The notes beneath the pieces were generated by a model. The model worked only from the letters and a program-made list of their open reading frames with translations. It ran no database searches and had not been told where the DNA came from. Positions 21,138 to 32,108 of a stretch of 64,000 bases of DNA are shown here, in pieces. The position numbers and the translations under genes were made by a program. The stretch lies in the NCBI RefSeq assembly GCF_001723175.1, contig NC_064650.1, positions 1,302,001 through 1,366,000 of the forward strand, read 5' to 3'. The first letter of the stretch is position 1. Every line of letters starts with the position of its first letter. The stretch comes from Penicillium oxalicum. Lineage: Eukaryota > Ascomycota > Eurotiomycetes > Eurotiales > Aspergillaceae.

Positions 21138-21599
21138 GATTGCTGCGACCCTTCAGAGGGTCACCCAGGTCAGTCGAACTTGAAAACACTCTATCCTCAG
21201 TCTGTGTCACACTTCTACGATGCCCAGCAGCCTCGTAGAATGGGCAAAGGAAAACAACAAAACACCGCCTCGGTGTGCTTGGAGCAGCAGAACGGAATGG
21301 GCGTCTCTTGAGGTCCGAGTTGGTATGTCTGATGACGTTATTCGAAGCCAAGGGCCCGCTCCGGCTGTCTCCACATTCAAATTCCCGGCCGACGATTGAC
21401 CGGTCGATCCAAATGCTGCAAATATACATGCAAATCAGATGTATCTTATTGCCAAGTACGGCTCTATATACAAATTGTGCCGAACCAAGACAATCTCGAT
21501 GTGAAGCACTCATCAATGGTCTCGAGACTGATCGGCACGATCGGCCAACTCGCGCGAAGAGCTCCCACCGTCCGGTTCTGATATTCCTTATCCTTCACC
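21138..21599. other. Intergenic between two minus-strand genes
   Basis: 462 bp, the PhoD promoter side. An upstream non-ATG open frame crosses it but has no family features. Confidence 0.55.
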
Positions 21600-22571
21600 T
21601 CATGTTCCCCGTCGTTGGTTCATCATATCTTGGAAGAGATTGTTCAAGCTGTTGATCATCGGACCAGCAGTAAGAACTTGACGAGCAGCGATCACGACAT
21701 CCTTCAAACCCATGCTCAATGACATCTCGGTGGCCCATTGCCAAGGCTTCTCACGGCCGCCAGGCAGAGCGTTGAAATACTCCCACCCCATCACTCCACC
21801 AAAGTCCGGGAATCGATCGACCAGCATCGACAGAACGGTGGTGATCTTGTCACGCGGCACGTATCCTTGAGACCCATTTCCTGGGTTTGTCAAGAGACCG
21901 TAGACGACCCGTCGTGGGGACCAGCCCTGAGCAACGATAGCAGCGTACATACGAGGGTCTTCAGCAACGCCCCATCCATTGTAGAATTGGGCGTTGTACC
22001 AGCCAATTTTGGCAGCGCGAGCCTGTTCAAGCTGTCGGTAGTCGAACCCTGATAGGTTTCCAATACCAAGAAGAGCCGCCGCAACCGGAGCCAAGGAGAT
22101 GATGAAGTCGTCCCCCATGTCAGCCTTCAATCGATCAATCAGTCGGATGATTCCCTGAAGAGACATGTCCTCCTCCACATCGAGATCGAGACCCTCGAGC
22201 CCGTAGCGTCGCAGAGTTGCCAGTAGTGGACCGTAATATTGCTCGAATTGCTCCAGACTGCCATCGAGACGACGAAAGGACCCCTGGGCGGCCCCTCCCA
22301 GCATGCCCATCACCTTCACCCCGCCTTCTTTGATACGAGGCACCTCGGCCCACAGGGGGTGAAACTTGGGGCTCTCGAAAGAATCATCATTCAGAGTGAT
22401 ATTCCCTGGGCCCTCATTCAGATGAATGGCGGCGAGGATAATATGTGTTACGCCGGTGTGGTGCTCCAAAAGTGGGAGCATGGATACGTACGGACCGTCG
22501 CCCGGAATTAGGGTCTGATGATAGCAGATCACTCGGCGACGATCGAGCGTACCTCCGGGAATAGGAGGCAT
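21600..22571 (-). CDS. Glycoside hydrolase family 18 protein, no signal peptide
   Basis: 323 aa, single exon, ATG at 22571. The fold is a GH18 TIM barrel: YHQT on strand 1, VMGMLGGAAQG (the SxGG-like strand 3), and the catalytic strand 4 motif EGLDLDVEE with general acid E133 and D129/D131 (the first Asp of DxxDxDxE is Glu126 here). Substrate-floor residues appear in WYNAQFYNGWG, and the closing Trp strand is GVMGWEYFNALPG. There is no signal peptide, no carbohydrate-binding module and no Ser/Thr tail. This argues for an intracellular chitinase or endo-beta-N-acetylglucosaminidase rather than a wall enzyme. It differs completely from the class III chitinase at 48 kb. Substrate cannot be decided from the sequence. 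Confidence 0.85.
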   Translation of the reverse strand: MPPIPGGTLDRRRVICYHQTLIPGDGPYVSMLPLLEHHTGVTHIILAAIHLNEGPGNITLNDDSFESPKFHPLWAEVPRIKEGGVKVMGMLGGAAQGSFRRLDGSLEQFEQYYGPLLATLRRYGLEGLDLDVEEDMSLQGIIRLIDRLKADMGDDFIISLAPVAAALLGIGNLSGFDYRQLEQARAAKIGWYNAQFYNGWGVAEDPRMYAAIVAQGWSPRRVVYGLLTNPGNGSQGYVPRDKITTVLSMLVDRFPDFGGVMGWEYFNALPGGREKPWQWATEMSLSMGLKDVVIAARQVLTAGPMINSLNNLFQDMMNQRRGT

Positions 22572-23735
22572 TGTGACAAATTACAGCTCAAATGGTTGGA
22601 TCTGAGCGCTCGACAAAGTCTCCGGTGGCGTTGTGACTGTTTGTGTGCAGTTTAGCAATCGAGAAGGGTAACGGGCCGCTGCAAGGCGGAGATTGAGTCG
22701 TGAGGGGCAGCCGTGGAAGTTCAATCGTAGATTTGGTGGATATGGACTGTTTCCATTGAGATGACCATTTATCGCCGAAGAGGGGTTTACATCGAATGAA
22801 GATTTTCAATGTCACAAGAAGATTTCGAAATGTCGGACGCTTGTGTGATCCCCGCAAAAGACATCCCGAGTCTCATCGGGCCCTCCAGTCACCGTCTCGT
22901 TGCAACCCCACCGGAGTGACCAGCTGAGAGTCGTTCCTGGTGTTACTGCGTACCTGTTACCACCTCGGCAGGGTTGAGATTTCACTTGATCATGTAGATA
23001 CTCGGCGACTGCAATGTGCAATTTTCTGTTCAATCTCACCGTACTGTTCTCTCCCATGTTAATATCCGCCCCTGGCCGATCTGTCACCTGTCAGGCATAC
23101 ATGAGGACCCGCACTAGGTGTATACAATCATCCACCGGAGAGGTCTTCTGACCTCCAAAACTGGAGGGATTCCACTCTTCTTGGGTCTCCTGTGACCATT
23201 CTTCATGAAATACACTATGCAACTTTGGGACCTAAACTCCAATCCCACTTGCATCACAGACGTGAGTTCCGTTGAGTGGATGGCCAGACAGAGGTCTATC
23301 TGGAAGCGACCAGGGCTGCATGTATAAGATCTTTCGTCGAGCCGAGTCTTTTGTGTCGCCTTATGGTATGATGAGATAAATGATCAAATCCAACTGCTTA
23401 TGGTTACCCACGGCGCAATCCTAGCTGTCAACACGCGGGCAGTGGTCTAAGGAGGGGCAACTGGAGCAAGACTCGCGGGAATGAAGTTCCGGCTGTGGCA
23501 AAGTCAAAGACGACTTTGATGGGTGGTTGAGCGAATGCTGGAATGAACTATGCACTCCTGGTGAAGGGCGTGGCGACGATTTCACTTTGGAGTCAACCAT
23601 GAAGCTGGCTCTTCCGGACGTGATGACCAAAGCGGCGACAGGCGTCATGGCTAAGTATAAAAGAGACAGAATGCTTTACGCATGGAAATTTTTCGAGTGT
23701 GAAGCTACCTTAGGGCAATACTAAGCACGTTCACA
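22572..23735. other. Divergent intergenic region, no gene seen
   Basis: 1.16 kb between the GH18 gene and the KGG protein gene, transcribed away from each other. Several frames of 65-90 codons occur without family features. An AAGGAGGGGC element near 23449-23458 contains AGGGG, the core of a yeast-type stress element. This would fit the stress-protein gene, but the match is short. Confidence 0.5.
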
Positions 23736-24198
23736 ATGAACAGATTGATATACTACAGACCATCCTTTCTTCGAGCAGGACGCATAACAGTCTCGCTTCG
23801 TCGGCACGTGGCTACTTCACCACCCAAACATCCCAATCCCAGCAACTTTGCAAATCGATCGCCAGAAGAGATGTCTGAGATCGGCCACCGAGGCGGGAAG
23901 AAGATTGGAGGTAAGGCTCGAGGGGTGGGTGGATTTCACGACATGGACCCGGACAAGCAGGTAGGCGCGTTCAAGCCATCAAGACTGATTGACAAATTCG
24001 GGGATGTCTCGAATTTTGGGAGGCTGATTCATGACGCAGCATGCCATAGCCTCACGAGGTGGACGCGCAGCACGTAAAGCTGCCGAGCAGACATTGGGCA
24101 ACGATGCAAAACAACCACCGAAACGTAAGCCCCAACCACTCTGGCGCTCTCATGAGCCTCCGATCATTGCACCGGCTTTTGGAGAGTGGCAGACTTGA
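23736..24198 (+). CDS. Con-10-like KGG-motif stress/conidiation protein with N-terminal extension
   Basis: 127 aa from two exons (23736-23960, 24040-24198). The core matches the con-10/general-stress family: NPSNFANRSPEEMSEIGHRGG, then GGFHDMDPDKQ, then across the intron HAIASRGGRAARKAAEQ. That gives two KGG-type motifs with GG preceded by R. Family members are small hydrophilic proteins that accumulate in conidia and under desiccation stress. Unlike ordinary con-10, it has about 35 extra N-terminal residues (MNRLIYYRPSFLRAGRITVS...) rich in Arg and hydroxylated residues and free of acids, resembling a mitochondrial presequence. A GTAAGC at 24124 could be a further donor, so the last about 25 residues are less certain. 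Confidence 0.7.
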
Positions 24199-24671
24199 CA
24201 AGTTAGTCGGAGATGGAGTGGTTAATTGAGTCAGACGACCGTGATGACGCTTTCTGTGAGCAAACTTCAATCGATTGGTAGAATTGTGGTCTAGAATGAT
24301 GCAAGGTACCCGTTCAACCGCACGGTGCATGTAGATGCTCCTTGTCTGTAGGCTGTACTCGATAATCGATGAAGATCAATCACTGTTATTATTATTTACT
24401 CGGCCCAAAGTGGACGGGTGTAAACATTGCTGCCTCAGGCATCTTGTGCATGCCCGCATTTTATCCATTCGCAATCTCTCGCGACCATTTCCCAACTGTG
24501 ATCTTTCCAGTCGCTATTGTTATTGTGTTGTCTTTTTATGGAATTATCGCAGAGCGCATATTGCGACCTGGAAGCTCCGCGACCCCTGCAAGGTCCAACT
24601 TGCTGTGACATCTTGACACGAACGTAACTTGTCGCAGTACCAGCAAATATCTCCACCACGCGTCGGCCATC
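24199..24671. other. Intergenic, no gene seen
   Basis: 473 bp upstream of the coiled-coil protein gene. Pyrimidine-rich near 24540-24660. No separate gene supported. Confidence 0.55.
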
Positions 24672-27320
24672 ATGGCCAACTCGGGTTACACATCGCCCTT
24701 CCCAACTTCGCATGATATAATCGGACAGTCGACGCTTGCGACCCCTCTGTTTATGCCCTCCTCTCCTCCGCGACAATCAAATCGCTCAGCAAATCAAGCG
24801 CCACAGTCCCCACGATCACCGCAGTCGGCGCATTCACCCCAATCTCCTCGGTCTCCTCAGTCTCCCCAGTCCCCTCAGTCTCCTCGGTCTCCTCCATGTC
24901 CACAGTCGCCGCGGTCGCCGCAATCACCACCCCTCTCTCCACCACGTCCCGAGAGCCCGGTCTCTGAAAAATTCGATCCTCATCAAGACGACGACGATGA
25001 AGACCGCGTGACCGATCGTGGATCAGACCATGAGGACCACCTGCAAGACTTGTCTCGCCCGTCGACTCCCGGAAGCCCAAGTGCGATAGACCTGGATGCG
25101 CGCCTCGCCAACTATACTGTTGACTTCAGCGCATTTCCCAGCAGCAAATTTCTCCATGACAGGGACGAGCCACTTCTTCCGGACCTGGATGCGGACGATG
25201 CGCAAGACAAGCTGTCGGAGGTCGGTGGCCCTGAAGACTTTACGGCAAACATGGAGAGATACCTGATGGGTGAGGGCACTTCAAGCGCCCGGAGAAGTCA
25301 ATTCAGCGATCCTGACGATCTCCCGGAACCAAAAGCCCGATATAGTTCCGTCAAGGGTCGACAGGCGGCCGTCGACGACGACGCAGATGCGGCGAGATCA
25401 GCGAGTTTTGGGCCGCCGGTCGACATGTCGACTCCCTCGCACCTTCTTCATCGGACAAGTGCCCTCCCACGCGACTCCACCCAACTCGAAGATATTGAAG
25501 AGGATCCGCAGGACGAAGTCTCGGCGATGGCGTCCCCTTCAGAACGCAAAGTGTCAATGTCCTCGGATCATTCCACAGGGCATCTGGAGGAACGTCTGCA
25601 GCAACGCATTGCTGAGCTCGAAGAGGAGATTGAGAATCGAGACGACCAAATTTACAAAAACCGGACGCGCGTCATGGAAGCTGCCTCGGCTGTAGAGAAA
25701 ACGCGGCATCTACAAGCTGAGTTGCAGCTTAAGAATGAGCAGTTGGCCGCGCTCACCGCAAGAGTCGAGAATGAGGCGAAGCTCCAGGCGCGGATCGAGG
25801 CGCTTGAGCAAGAAAAGAATCAGCGCGAGCAACTCCTGCAACAGTCCACCACACGTCAAGCCGAGTTTGGTGCCGTCGAGCAGCAGCTCCGAGAGATGCA
25901 AAAACAATTCGAAGATAAGGATTCCCAGTCGGCACTCGATGCTGAGCGATTGGAGACGATCTCGCATTTGCGGCAGCAATTACAGTTGACCCAAGAACAA
26001 TTGAAGAAACGAGACGAGACCTTGGACGAAACGATGAACAAGCTGAAGGAAGTGACCCGGGCAAAAGAGGTGCAGCTTCACGAGAAAAACGCCGAGATTG
26101 ACAGGCTCAAGGGCGAAATTGACGAACAGGCCTTGGAGAATGAAAGGCTAGAACATGAGCTTGAGCGCGCCAACAAAGACTATGAAACTCTGGAGGATCG
26201 CTTGACTGCCTTGGAAGTCAAGAGCGCTCCGCTTGAGGAGAGGAACCACTCCCTCGAGGCAGATCTGACGCGGGCACAGTCGCAGGTGGAGGCACAAGAA
26301 AGCGCTTTGAAAGCCGTGGCAGCAGACTTGCCCATAGGCAGTCGCAATACATACAGTGAAATTCTCGACTTGATCAAAGATCTGGGTGGCGAGGACCCGC
26401 CACCAAGGAGGGTCAGCTCGCCCAAGGGCAAGATTCCCGAAGACGTCGGTGTCGACGTGCAGGAATTACGCGATGAAATTTCACGACTTCAGCAAGAGCT
26501 GCAGAATGCTAGTGTTTCCCAAGAATCCGCTGAGACTGAGACCGGCCGTGTGAAGGAGCAACTTGCCGAGACACAGGCTCTGGTCAAGACAATCGAGAAT
26601 GAGAATATGCGTCTGAGCAGTCGAGTTGAGGAGCTGGTCTCTAATCTCAACAAAACTCGGCATGAGTTGACGCGTACGCAGGAGGAGCACGCCGAAGCCC
26701 TCGAGAGTGTCGCGCGTCTCCAGGAGGCAGCACTTGACCAACCGACCAGCCCACCGGCATCTCCCAAGACTCAAGAATCAGGACCATCTGAAGCGCAAAC
26801 CGCCGCACGGATAGCGGAGCTGGAGGCCGCTCATCAGGCTCAAGTCCGAAGCTTGCAAACCGTGCATTCCACTGCCGTCTCCACCCTGCGGTCCTCTCAC
26901 GCTGAATCCATGCGTAAGATTCGCAGCCTCCTTTCCTCAGCCGAACGCCGTGAAGCTGAGCTGCGCACGGAACTCACCACGATTCGCACGTCTTGGGGAT
27001 CTCAGGAAACCCAATTGCGCAAGAGCTTCAAGTCTGAAATCCGTCGCCTGGAAGCCGTCATTGCCGCCAAAGAAGAGACCTCCGTGGCTATCGACGAGCG
27101 CATCGCATTGTCGGTGGACAAGCGGGAGCGCGAGTGGGAGCGCCGCGTGGACTTGTTGCTCAAAGAGCGGGATCGCATGGCTAAAGTGCTCATGATGTAT
27201 TGGGGTGAGAAGGACTTGGGCAAAGGCCCTGGTCCCTTGGCCGGTTCCAAGGGACATCGTCGGCGAGATGGCGATGGGGTCGATGCCAAGCAGGGGCAGG
27301 CATACAAGTACCTACACTAG
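24672..27320 (+). CDS. Long coiled-coil protein with SPQ-rich N-terminus, possibly spindle-pole/nuclear-positioning type
   Basis: 882 aa, single exon, ATG at 24672. Residues 1-100 are low-complexity Ser-Pro-Gln/Arg repeats (SPQSPRSPQSP type), likely phosphorylated. Residues 100-290 are acidic and disordered. From about residue 300 to the end there are almost continuous heptad coiled coils (LEERLQQRIAELEEEIENRD onward), broken near LPIGSRNTYSEILDLIKDLG and a second SPPASPK linker. The C-terminus ends with WERRVDLLLKERDRMAKVLM then MYWGEKDLGKG, a conserved-looking block. The layout resembles fungal spindle-pole-body or nuclear-migration proteins (SnaD/ApsB type), but I do not recognise a named domain and assign no function. 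Many antisense frames overlap and are shadows. Confidence 0.75.
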   Translation: MANSGYTSPFPTSHDIIGQSTLATPLFMPSSPPRQSNRSANQAPQSPRSPQSAHSPQSPRSPQSPQSPQSPRSPPCPQSPRSPQSPPLSPPRPESPVSEKFDPHQDDDDEDRVTDRGSDHEDHLQDLSRPSTPGSPSAIDLDARLANYTVDFSAFPSSKFLHDRDEPLLPDLDADDAQDKLSEVGGPEDFTANMERYLMGEGTSSARRSQFSDPDDLPEPKARYSSVKGRQAAVDDDADAARSASFGPPVDMSTPSHLLHRTSALPRDSTQLEDIEEDPQDEVSAMASPSERKVSMSSDHSTGHLEERLQQRIAELEEEIENRDDQIYKNRTRVMEAASAVEKTRHLQAELQLKNEQLAALTARVENEAKLQARIEALEQEKNQREQLLQQSTTRQAEFGAVEQQLREMQKQFEDKDSQSALDAERLETISHLRQQLQLTQEQLKKRDETLDETMNKLKEVTRAKEVQLHEKNAEIDRLKGEIDEQALENERLEHELERANKDYETLEDRLTALEVKSAPLEERNHSLEADLTRAQSQVEAQESALKAVAADLPIGSRNTYSEILDLIKDLGGEDPPPRRVSSPKGKIPEDVGVDVQELRDEISRLQQELQNASVSQESAETETGRVKEQLAETQALVKTIENENMRLSSRVEELVSNLNKTRHELTRTQEEHAEALESVARLQEAALDQPTSPPASPKTQESGPSEAQTAARIAELEAAHQAQVRSLQTVHSTAVSTLRSSHAESMRKIRSLLSSAERREAELRTELTTIRTSWGSQETQLRKSFKSEIRRLEAVIAAKEETSVAIDERIALSVDKREREWERRVDLLLKERDRMAKVLMMYWGEKDLGKGPGPLAGSKGHRRRDGDGVDAKQGQAYKYLH

Positions 27321-28519
27321 GAAAGCTCACAGAATATCAAGTCATTGTTTCGCCATTTCAATAATTACACGTAGCAGGAATACAAATGTTTTCTTCACGT
27401 CGCAAGTCTTGCCAGTCAGCAGGGGCCCGTCTATAACCGCACGTCAAGGTCACAATGGATTTCAGACTATCAAGTTACTGAGTCCTTTGATTGCTACCGT
27501 GTTTCTTCTCAGACTTCTCAGAATCTTCCGAGGCGGCCCCACCCGATGTGCAGTACCTGAATATAATCGAAGATTTGATATCCTGGGCAATATCATCTGA
27601 GTATCGTTTACATGTGCACTCTTCTTACCAATGGTCATGTCAGCAGAGTATCTAGGCTCAAAGGTCAATTGCTCAATGGATGGCGTATTCGACCAAACGT
27701 TTGATGTAGTGCGTTTCGGGCACTATCTTGAACGTAAACCACTAGGTGGGAGGTATTTCCTAGAGGGACAGAGGCGCTGATCGTGTTTTCACGAACGGAG
27801 AAAAATAAACTTGGTAGCTCGGCATCCGGTCACGAGGAGTAAAAAGTGTCTTGAACTTGCGATCTTCTCGGCTCGTAAACGCTTTCCTGTGGATGATATT
27901 TGTTCCCATGATCGTTTGTGGACTTGCTCATAATTGACAAAAATCTCTGGAAGACTGATACAAAAGCCGACTTGACCTCAATGGTAGACACAGCTTTGGT
28001 CTGTCCTTATATGATTGCCAGGACTGGCAACACGTAGAGGAGCGACAAGTGAACTCTTGATAGAGACACACCAAGCCTTTTTCAACGCTCCAGCTTAATA
28101 AATGGAATCCATAAGTACTGCCTCCTCGATTAGGGCTGAATCGAAGGTTTGATAGTAGGCTTGAAAAAAGAACATCTTGAAGGGAATTGAGTACTGTATA
28201 ATGTCATATCCAGATGGCTGATTAGTACCGCCGTATTAGAAACTCATATTCGAGCCATGCTCTTCACCGTGCATGAGAAAGGTTCAGTATTTCAACTTCA
28301 AGTACGCGTGGATACTGACCAACCTTGGTACCTCACTCGGTGCCGATGAAAATACCTAGTCCTCGAGCAAGTTCTTGTTTGGTACCTCCGTAGAAACCTA
28401 CTGTGACTGCCGGTACCTCGAAGGATGTCTGCGGCGGGAATAAACCTTGATTTCTACGATTCACTGTAGGGTTGACGAAATCATCTCGTCAGACCAGACA
28501 CGGTCGTTAGATTTCCCAG
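27321..28519. other. Intergenic, no gene seen
   Basis: 1.2 kb, A/T-rich, with a few frames under 70 codons starting at non-ATG codons. GGTACC occurs several times at 28320-28415 without an evident role. Confidence 0.55.
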
Positions 28520-29550
28520 ATGACTCACTCATCATCCGATCTCAAGCACTTCGCTTTGCAAATTCAGCAAGTGCGATTTTCGAACCTCAAGGAGCCGTGT
28601 CTCTGGGTTGCAATCATGGCCACGCAGAGCACTGAGAGTTCTTTTCTCGTTGGCCTGGTGGGCACTGAGATCGTCACCGAGGTCAAACCTGAGCTTCAGC
28701 TACCGACGAAGACCTGGGTTACTTCTGAGAGAATCGAAGAGCTATCTCTGGTCGTAACCCAGCAGGCTATTGATCTAGGCTACAAGCCTGGATTTGCCGC
28801 TGCCAAGTTCTTTTGCTATTCCAAAGACAACCCATCGCAAGAAACTGCATTCATGCGTGTTTACCGACAAATTCCTCTCTCTGGGACAGAATGGACCCCA
28901 TCTTGTACCCGGGCTGCTCAAGCACTTCCCCAAGCCAAGATTAGAGAGTTGATAGCCTACAAAACTCTTCAAAGCCAGGCATGTCCCGTCGTTCCTCAAC
29001 TGCTCGGATACCAAGAAGAACTGCAAGGCGATGATGGACTTGTTCCGGGAGGGTCTTCCATCACAATCGTCTGGCAGAAGGTTCCTGGGTTTTCTCTATC
29101 GCGAGAGTACTTCTGGAATCTTGATTTCGACCATCGTGAAGCTATTCGCGAGGAATTTCGCCATGCATATGACTAAGTCTGTGACAGTCTCGGGATTATC
29201 ATATCATTTCATGTCATCCACTTGGTGCTCGTGAGTCGGCTCAAAACGTCTAAATGAATCACCAAGACAGCTTTTGCCATGTGGATTTGAGCCAAGCCCA
29301 CCCACGACCTCGAAACTCATCTATGACGAGGCTACTGGAAAGATGTATGGCGACAAGTTCCCTTATCAATCACTGGTCTCAAGGTCATAAGCTCACTGTT
29401 TTCTGATATAGACGGTTCTCTGGGTTTCGAATGGCTGTGCCCATTGATACTGTCCCCGAATGGTCGCCCACAAACTTTGTCGCGTATGGATTGGCTAAAG
29501 CATCCCACCGGACGGATTGGTACAAGGACGAGAGCGGGTGGGAATTTTGA
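28520..29550 (+). pseudogene. Fungal kinase-like (APH/choline-kinase-like) gene with damaged splice donor and degenerate catalytic loop
   Basis: The open first exon (28520-29173) encodes LVGLVGTEIVTEVKPELQLP ... ELIAYKTLQSQACPVVPQLLGYQEE ... IVWQKVPGFSLSREYFW ... HREAIREEFRHAYD. This is the N-lobe and linker of the fungus-specific aminoglycoside-phosphotransferase-like family. Two further exons fit in frame and family: 29271-29344 (LLPCGFEPSPPTTSKLIYDEA...) and 29412-29550 (...RFSGFRMAVP, then WSPTNFVAYGLAKASHRTDW, stop TGA). The whole would be about 288 aa. However, the donor after GAC (29171-29173) reads TAAGT instead of GTAAGT, so the frame stops at TAA 29174-29176. The catalytic HxD...N loop expected before IYDEATGK is not recognisable. 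Either a decayed gene, a pseudokinase, or a one-base sequence error at the donor. Confidence 0.5.
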
Positions 29551-30079
29551 CAAACGCTGGCTGCGGATTGGCAGATTTGGTTTGTTTTTCTTCACTTTGA
29601 TCATATCAATCCTTTCACCGTCGACAGCAGTAGGCATGGGATGATCACAAGCCCCTTATAATTCCTATGACTTTTTGCAACTTTTCACTGGACCTAGAAT
29701 TATGAGAGGAAGGGAAACTGGCCCCCCGAGATAATTTCACCATGGATGACGTGTCAGAAGTGCATCACCACAGACGATGCAATAATTTTTAACCGACTTT
29801 CGACAGGGCTATTGCAATCTAGTTTCTCCGGCGACAAATGAGTGTTTCAAAGACCAAATATCTCATAAATTCTCGAGGGGAATATGTGTAATTGATTATC
29901 TAGGTTAAAAATAACAGTACATGCAAGGCTAAGTGCGTAAGTTCAATCCACGCATTTGCAGATATTTGTCCAAGCAAAATCACAAATCAAAAGCTGCAAC
30001 CAAAGAAGGATGAAAATCAAGTCTGACCAGCAGACATTTGATGTAAGAATCAGGTACCAGTTCTGGCCCGTGCAGCTGG
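29551..30079. other. Convergent intergenic region, no gene seen
   Basis: 529 bp, A/T-rich, between the ends of the kinase-like gene and the membrane protein gene. Confidence 0.6.
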
Positions 30080-32108
30080 TCAATAGAACCCTAGACTCGT
30101 CCGATTAGTCCCACGATAAGTCCCCTGGTGGATCACATTGCGTCTGATCTCTGAGCCCGTTCCGCCAAGGTTGATGTCATCCACCGGCAGCGCTGGAATC
30201 GAGCCTGCCTCAAAGATACAGCTGAGGGGAGTGTTCAGACCTCCGTGAGTATTACTGCGCGGACGACGAGTACTCGGGTAAATGACATCAACATCACCGC
30301 GGCGGGGAAGATTGGGCACCGAGAGGCTAGGGTCAAAGACCGGCTGCTGGGCAGATCGACGTTGGGAATGAGGGTGAGGATATCGGTTGGCTTGGTACTG
30401 GGTATGTCCGTATGGTGAGACCCGACGCCGTTCCCGGGACTGCGACGACTGACGACTCGGATGTTGCACCACGACAGGCGGGCGTGAACCTGCTCGGCGC
30501 GGGGGCTCAGCCTGCGACAAGGGCGGGACGACGTTTTGACGGCACGATGAAGAGTATGCTCGTGCACGCTGAGATGATGCTGGAGCGGGAACGTAGTTTG
30601 GATGGTGAGGATGGTGGATGGAAATTGCAGTCTGAACTGTATGTCCAGATTGAGATCCAGGGGTTCTGGCCTGCACAGCGGGCATGACAACCTCTGGAGC
30701 GTCGGCTGAGCTCATAGTCATCGTACGAGAATGGCCCTCGGGTTTTGTTCCAGTGGATTTCCCTGAAGCCGGTGAGACCAAAGGCGACTCGTTGGTTTTC
30801 TTCTCTTGAGAGGCGTTTCCTGTAACGGTTGAGATGGGAAAGACCATCGGATTCCTGGATGTGGACGGTGTCACTACTTGCTTTTCAACGTCCGAGGCCG
30901 CATCAGGGTTTGCCAGAGCTAGGATTTGAGGATCCGACGACAATGGCAATGACAGAGGGAATGATTTCGGCAGGAATCGCCGCAGGGATGAAAGTGACGA
31001 TTTGCCCCTCTTGTGATTTGTGGTGAATTGGGCAGGAATCTCTGGAATTTTTGGAGCAGCAAAATTAACAGGCCCATGGACGTCGCAGGCGGTTTTCGAC
31101 GTTGTCGCAGTAGTACTCCGTGACATCGGGTAAAAATCTCCAACAAGCGTTTGCCCACCAGGGGAGAGTCGAGCTAGAGAGCTGTCCGGTGATATGGTGG
31201 TGCCTGAGGTGATTTCGCCGTATTCAGAGCCAGGATTCGTGTTCACATGAAGCTGGGGTCTAAGGCGGAGTGGCGCTGGATGACGAATGCTCGGATGGCA
31301 GTTGACTTTATCCGCAAGAGGATCAAAAACCCACGGTTCCTCGCTCGCCTTGCCATCATGCTGTCGACACAGATTCAGTATCTCGTGTTTCAACCTTTCA
31401 TCGCTGTTCCAGCTGGTGCTGGAGACCAGGCTGCCGTCCCGTGTAATGGATGAACGCTTGTAAATGCCAATGATGGAGACGTCGTATGGCCTGTCGCAAA
31501 GTTGTCTTGAACAGTATGTGGTGCACACGGCCACACTAATAATTGCATGTCAGCAACGAGTCAGAGACAGTTCCAGGAAGTAACCTTACAATGCAATAAC
31601 CGATACAAGAACTGCGCATTGGTGAACAATGCAACTTGTACCAACTTTCCAGTAGCCACCCTCATAGCCAGCTGGAAGACATGTGACTTGCTCGGCAGCC
31701 ACGACCAGACCTGCAATACTTGCAGCCAGCCACATCATCAGGTCCAATCGATAAACGTATGTGCAGATGTTGTGAAGAACTGTCTTCTGTTCTCCAAAGC
31801 CTCCGATTCTATTGTACTGCCAGGCAACTAGACTTTGGAGGAAGACCACTGGGATTGTAAGAAAAGACTGGTAGGAAGAATTAGCTCACAGCTAAGCGAA
31901 GATGTTAAGCCTTGTGTTTGCCTACCGCGACAATGCAGAGAATCATGCTTGGCGCCATCTTCGAGTCGACCTCATGCCTTCCATAGAGAAAGAAAGCGAG
32001 GACCAAATCTGCAATCGATTCGAGAATGAGACAGTATAGTGAGATGAAAATCACCCTTTTCGTCCGGGTACCCTCCTCTCGAGGCGCGGGTGAGGAGCCG
32101 GAAGTCAT
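30080..32108 (-). CDS. Four-helix membrane protein with long disordered basic tail, unknown function
   Basis: 638 aa from three exons: 32108-31926, 31867-31590, 31535-30080 (frame kept). The first 180 residues hold four hydrophobic segments: VIFISLYCLILESIADLVLA, APSMILCIVA/SFLTIPVVFL, LDLMMWLAASIAGLVVAAEQ, and IVHQCAVLVSVIAFVAVCTT. The remaining about 450 residues are polar, Ser/Pro/Arg-rich and predicted disordered (SPASGKSTGTKPEGHS, RRAGSRPPVVVQHPSRQSSQ), with a conserved-looking end RRNVIHQGTYRGTNRTS. Such small four-helix proteins with long cytosolic tails are common conserved hypotheticals in Eurotiales. No enzyme motif is visible. It lies 1.5 kb downstream of the glucanase-like gene on the same strand; membership in that cluster is doubtful. 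Confidence 0.72.

Noticed and set aside
20879..21516. 823-codon reading of the PhoD gene starting near 21516
   Set aside because: Family-like sequence upstream of 20816 is in another frame and requires two introns; true start at 21137.
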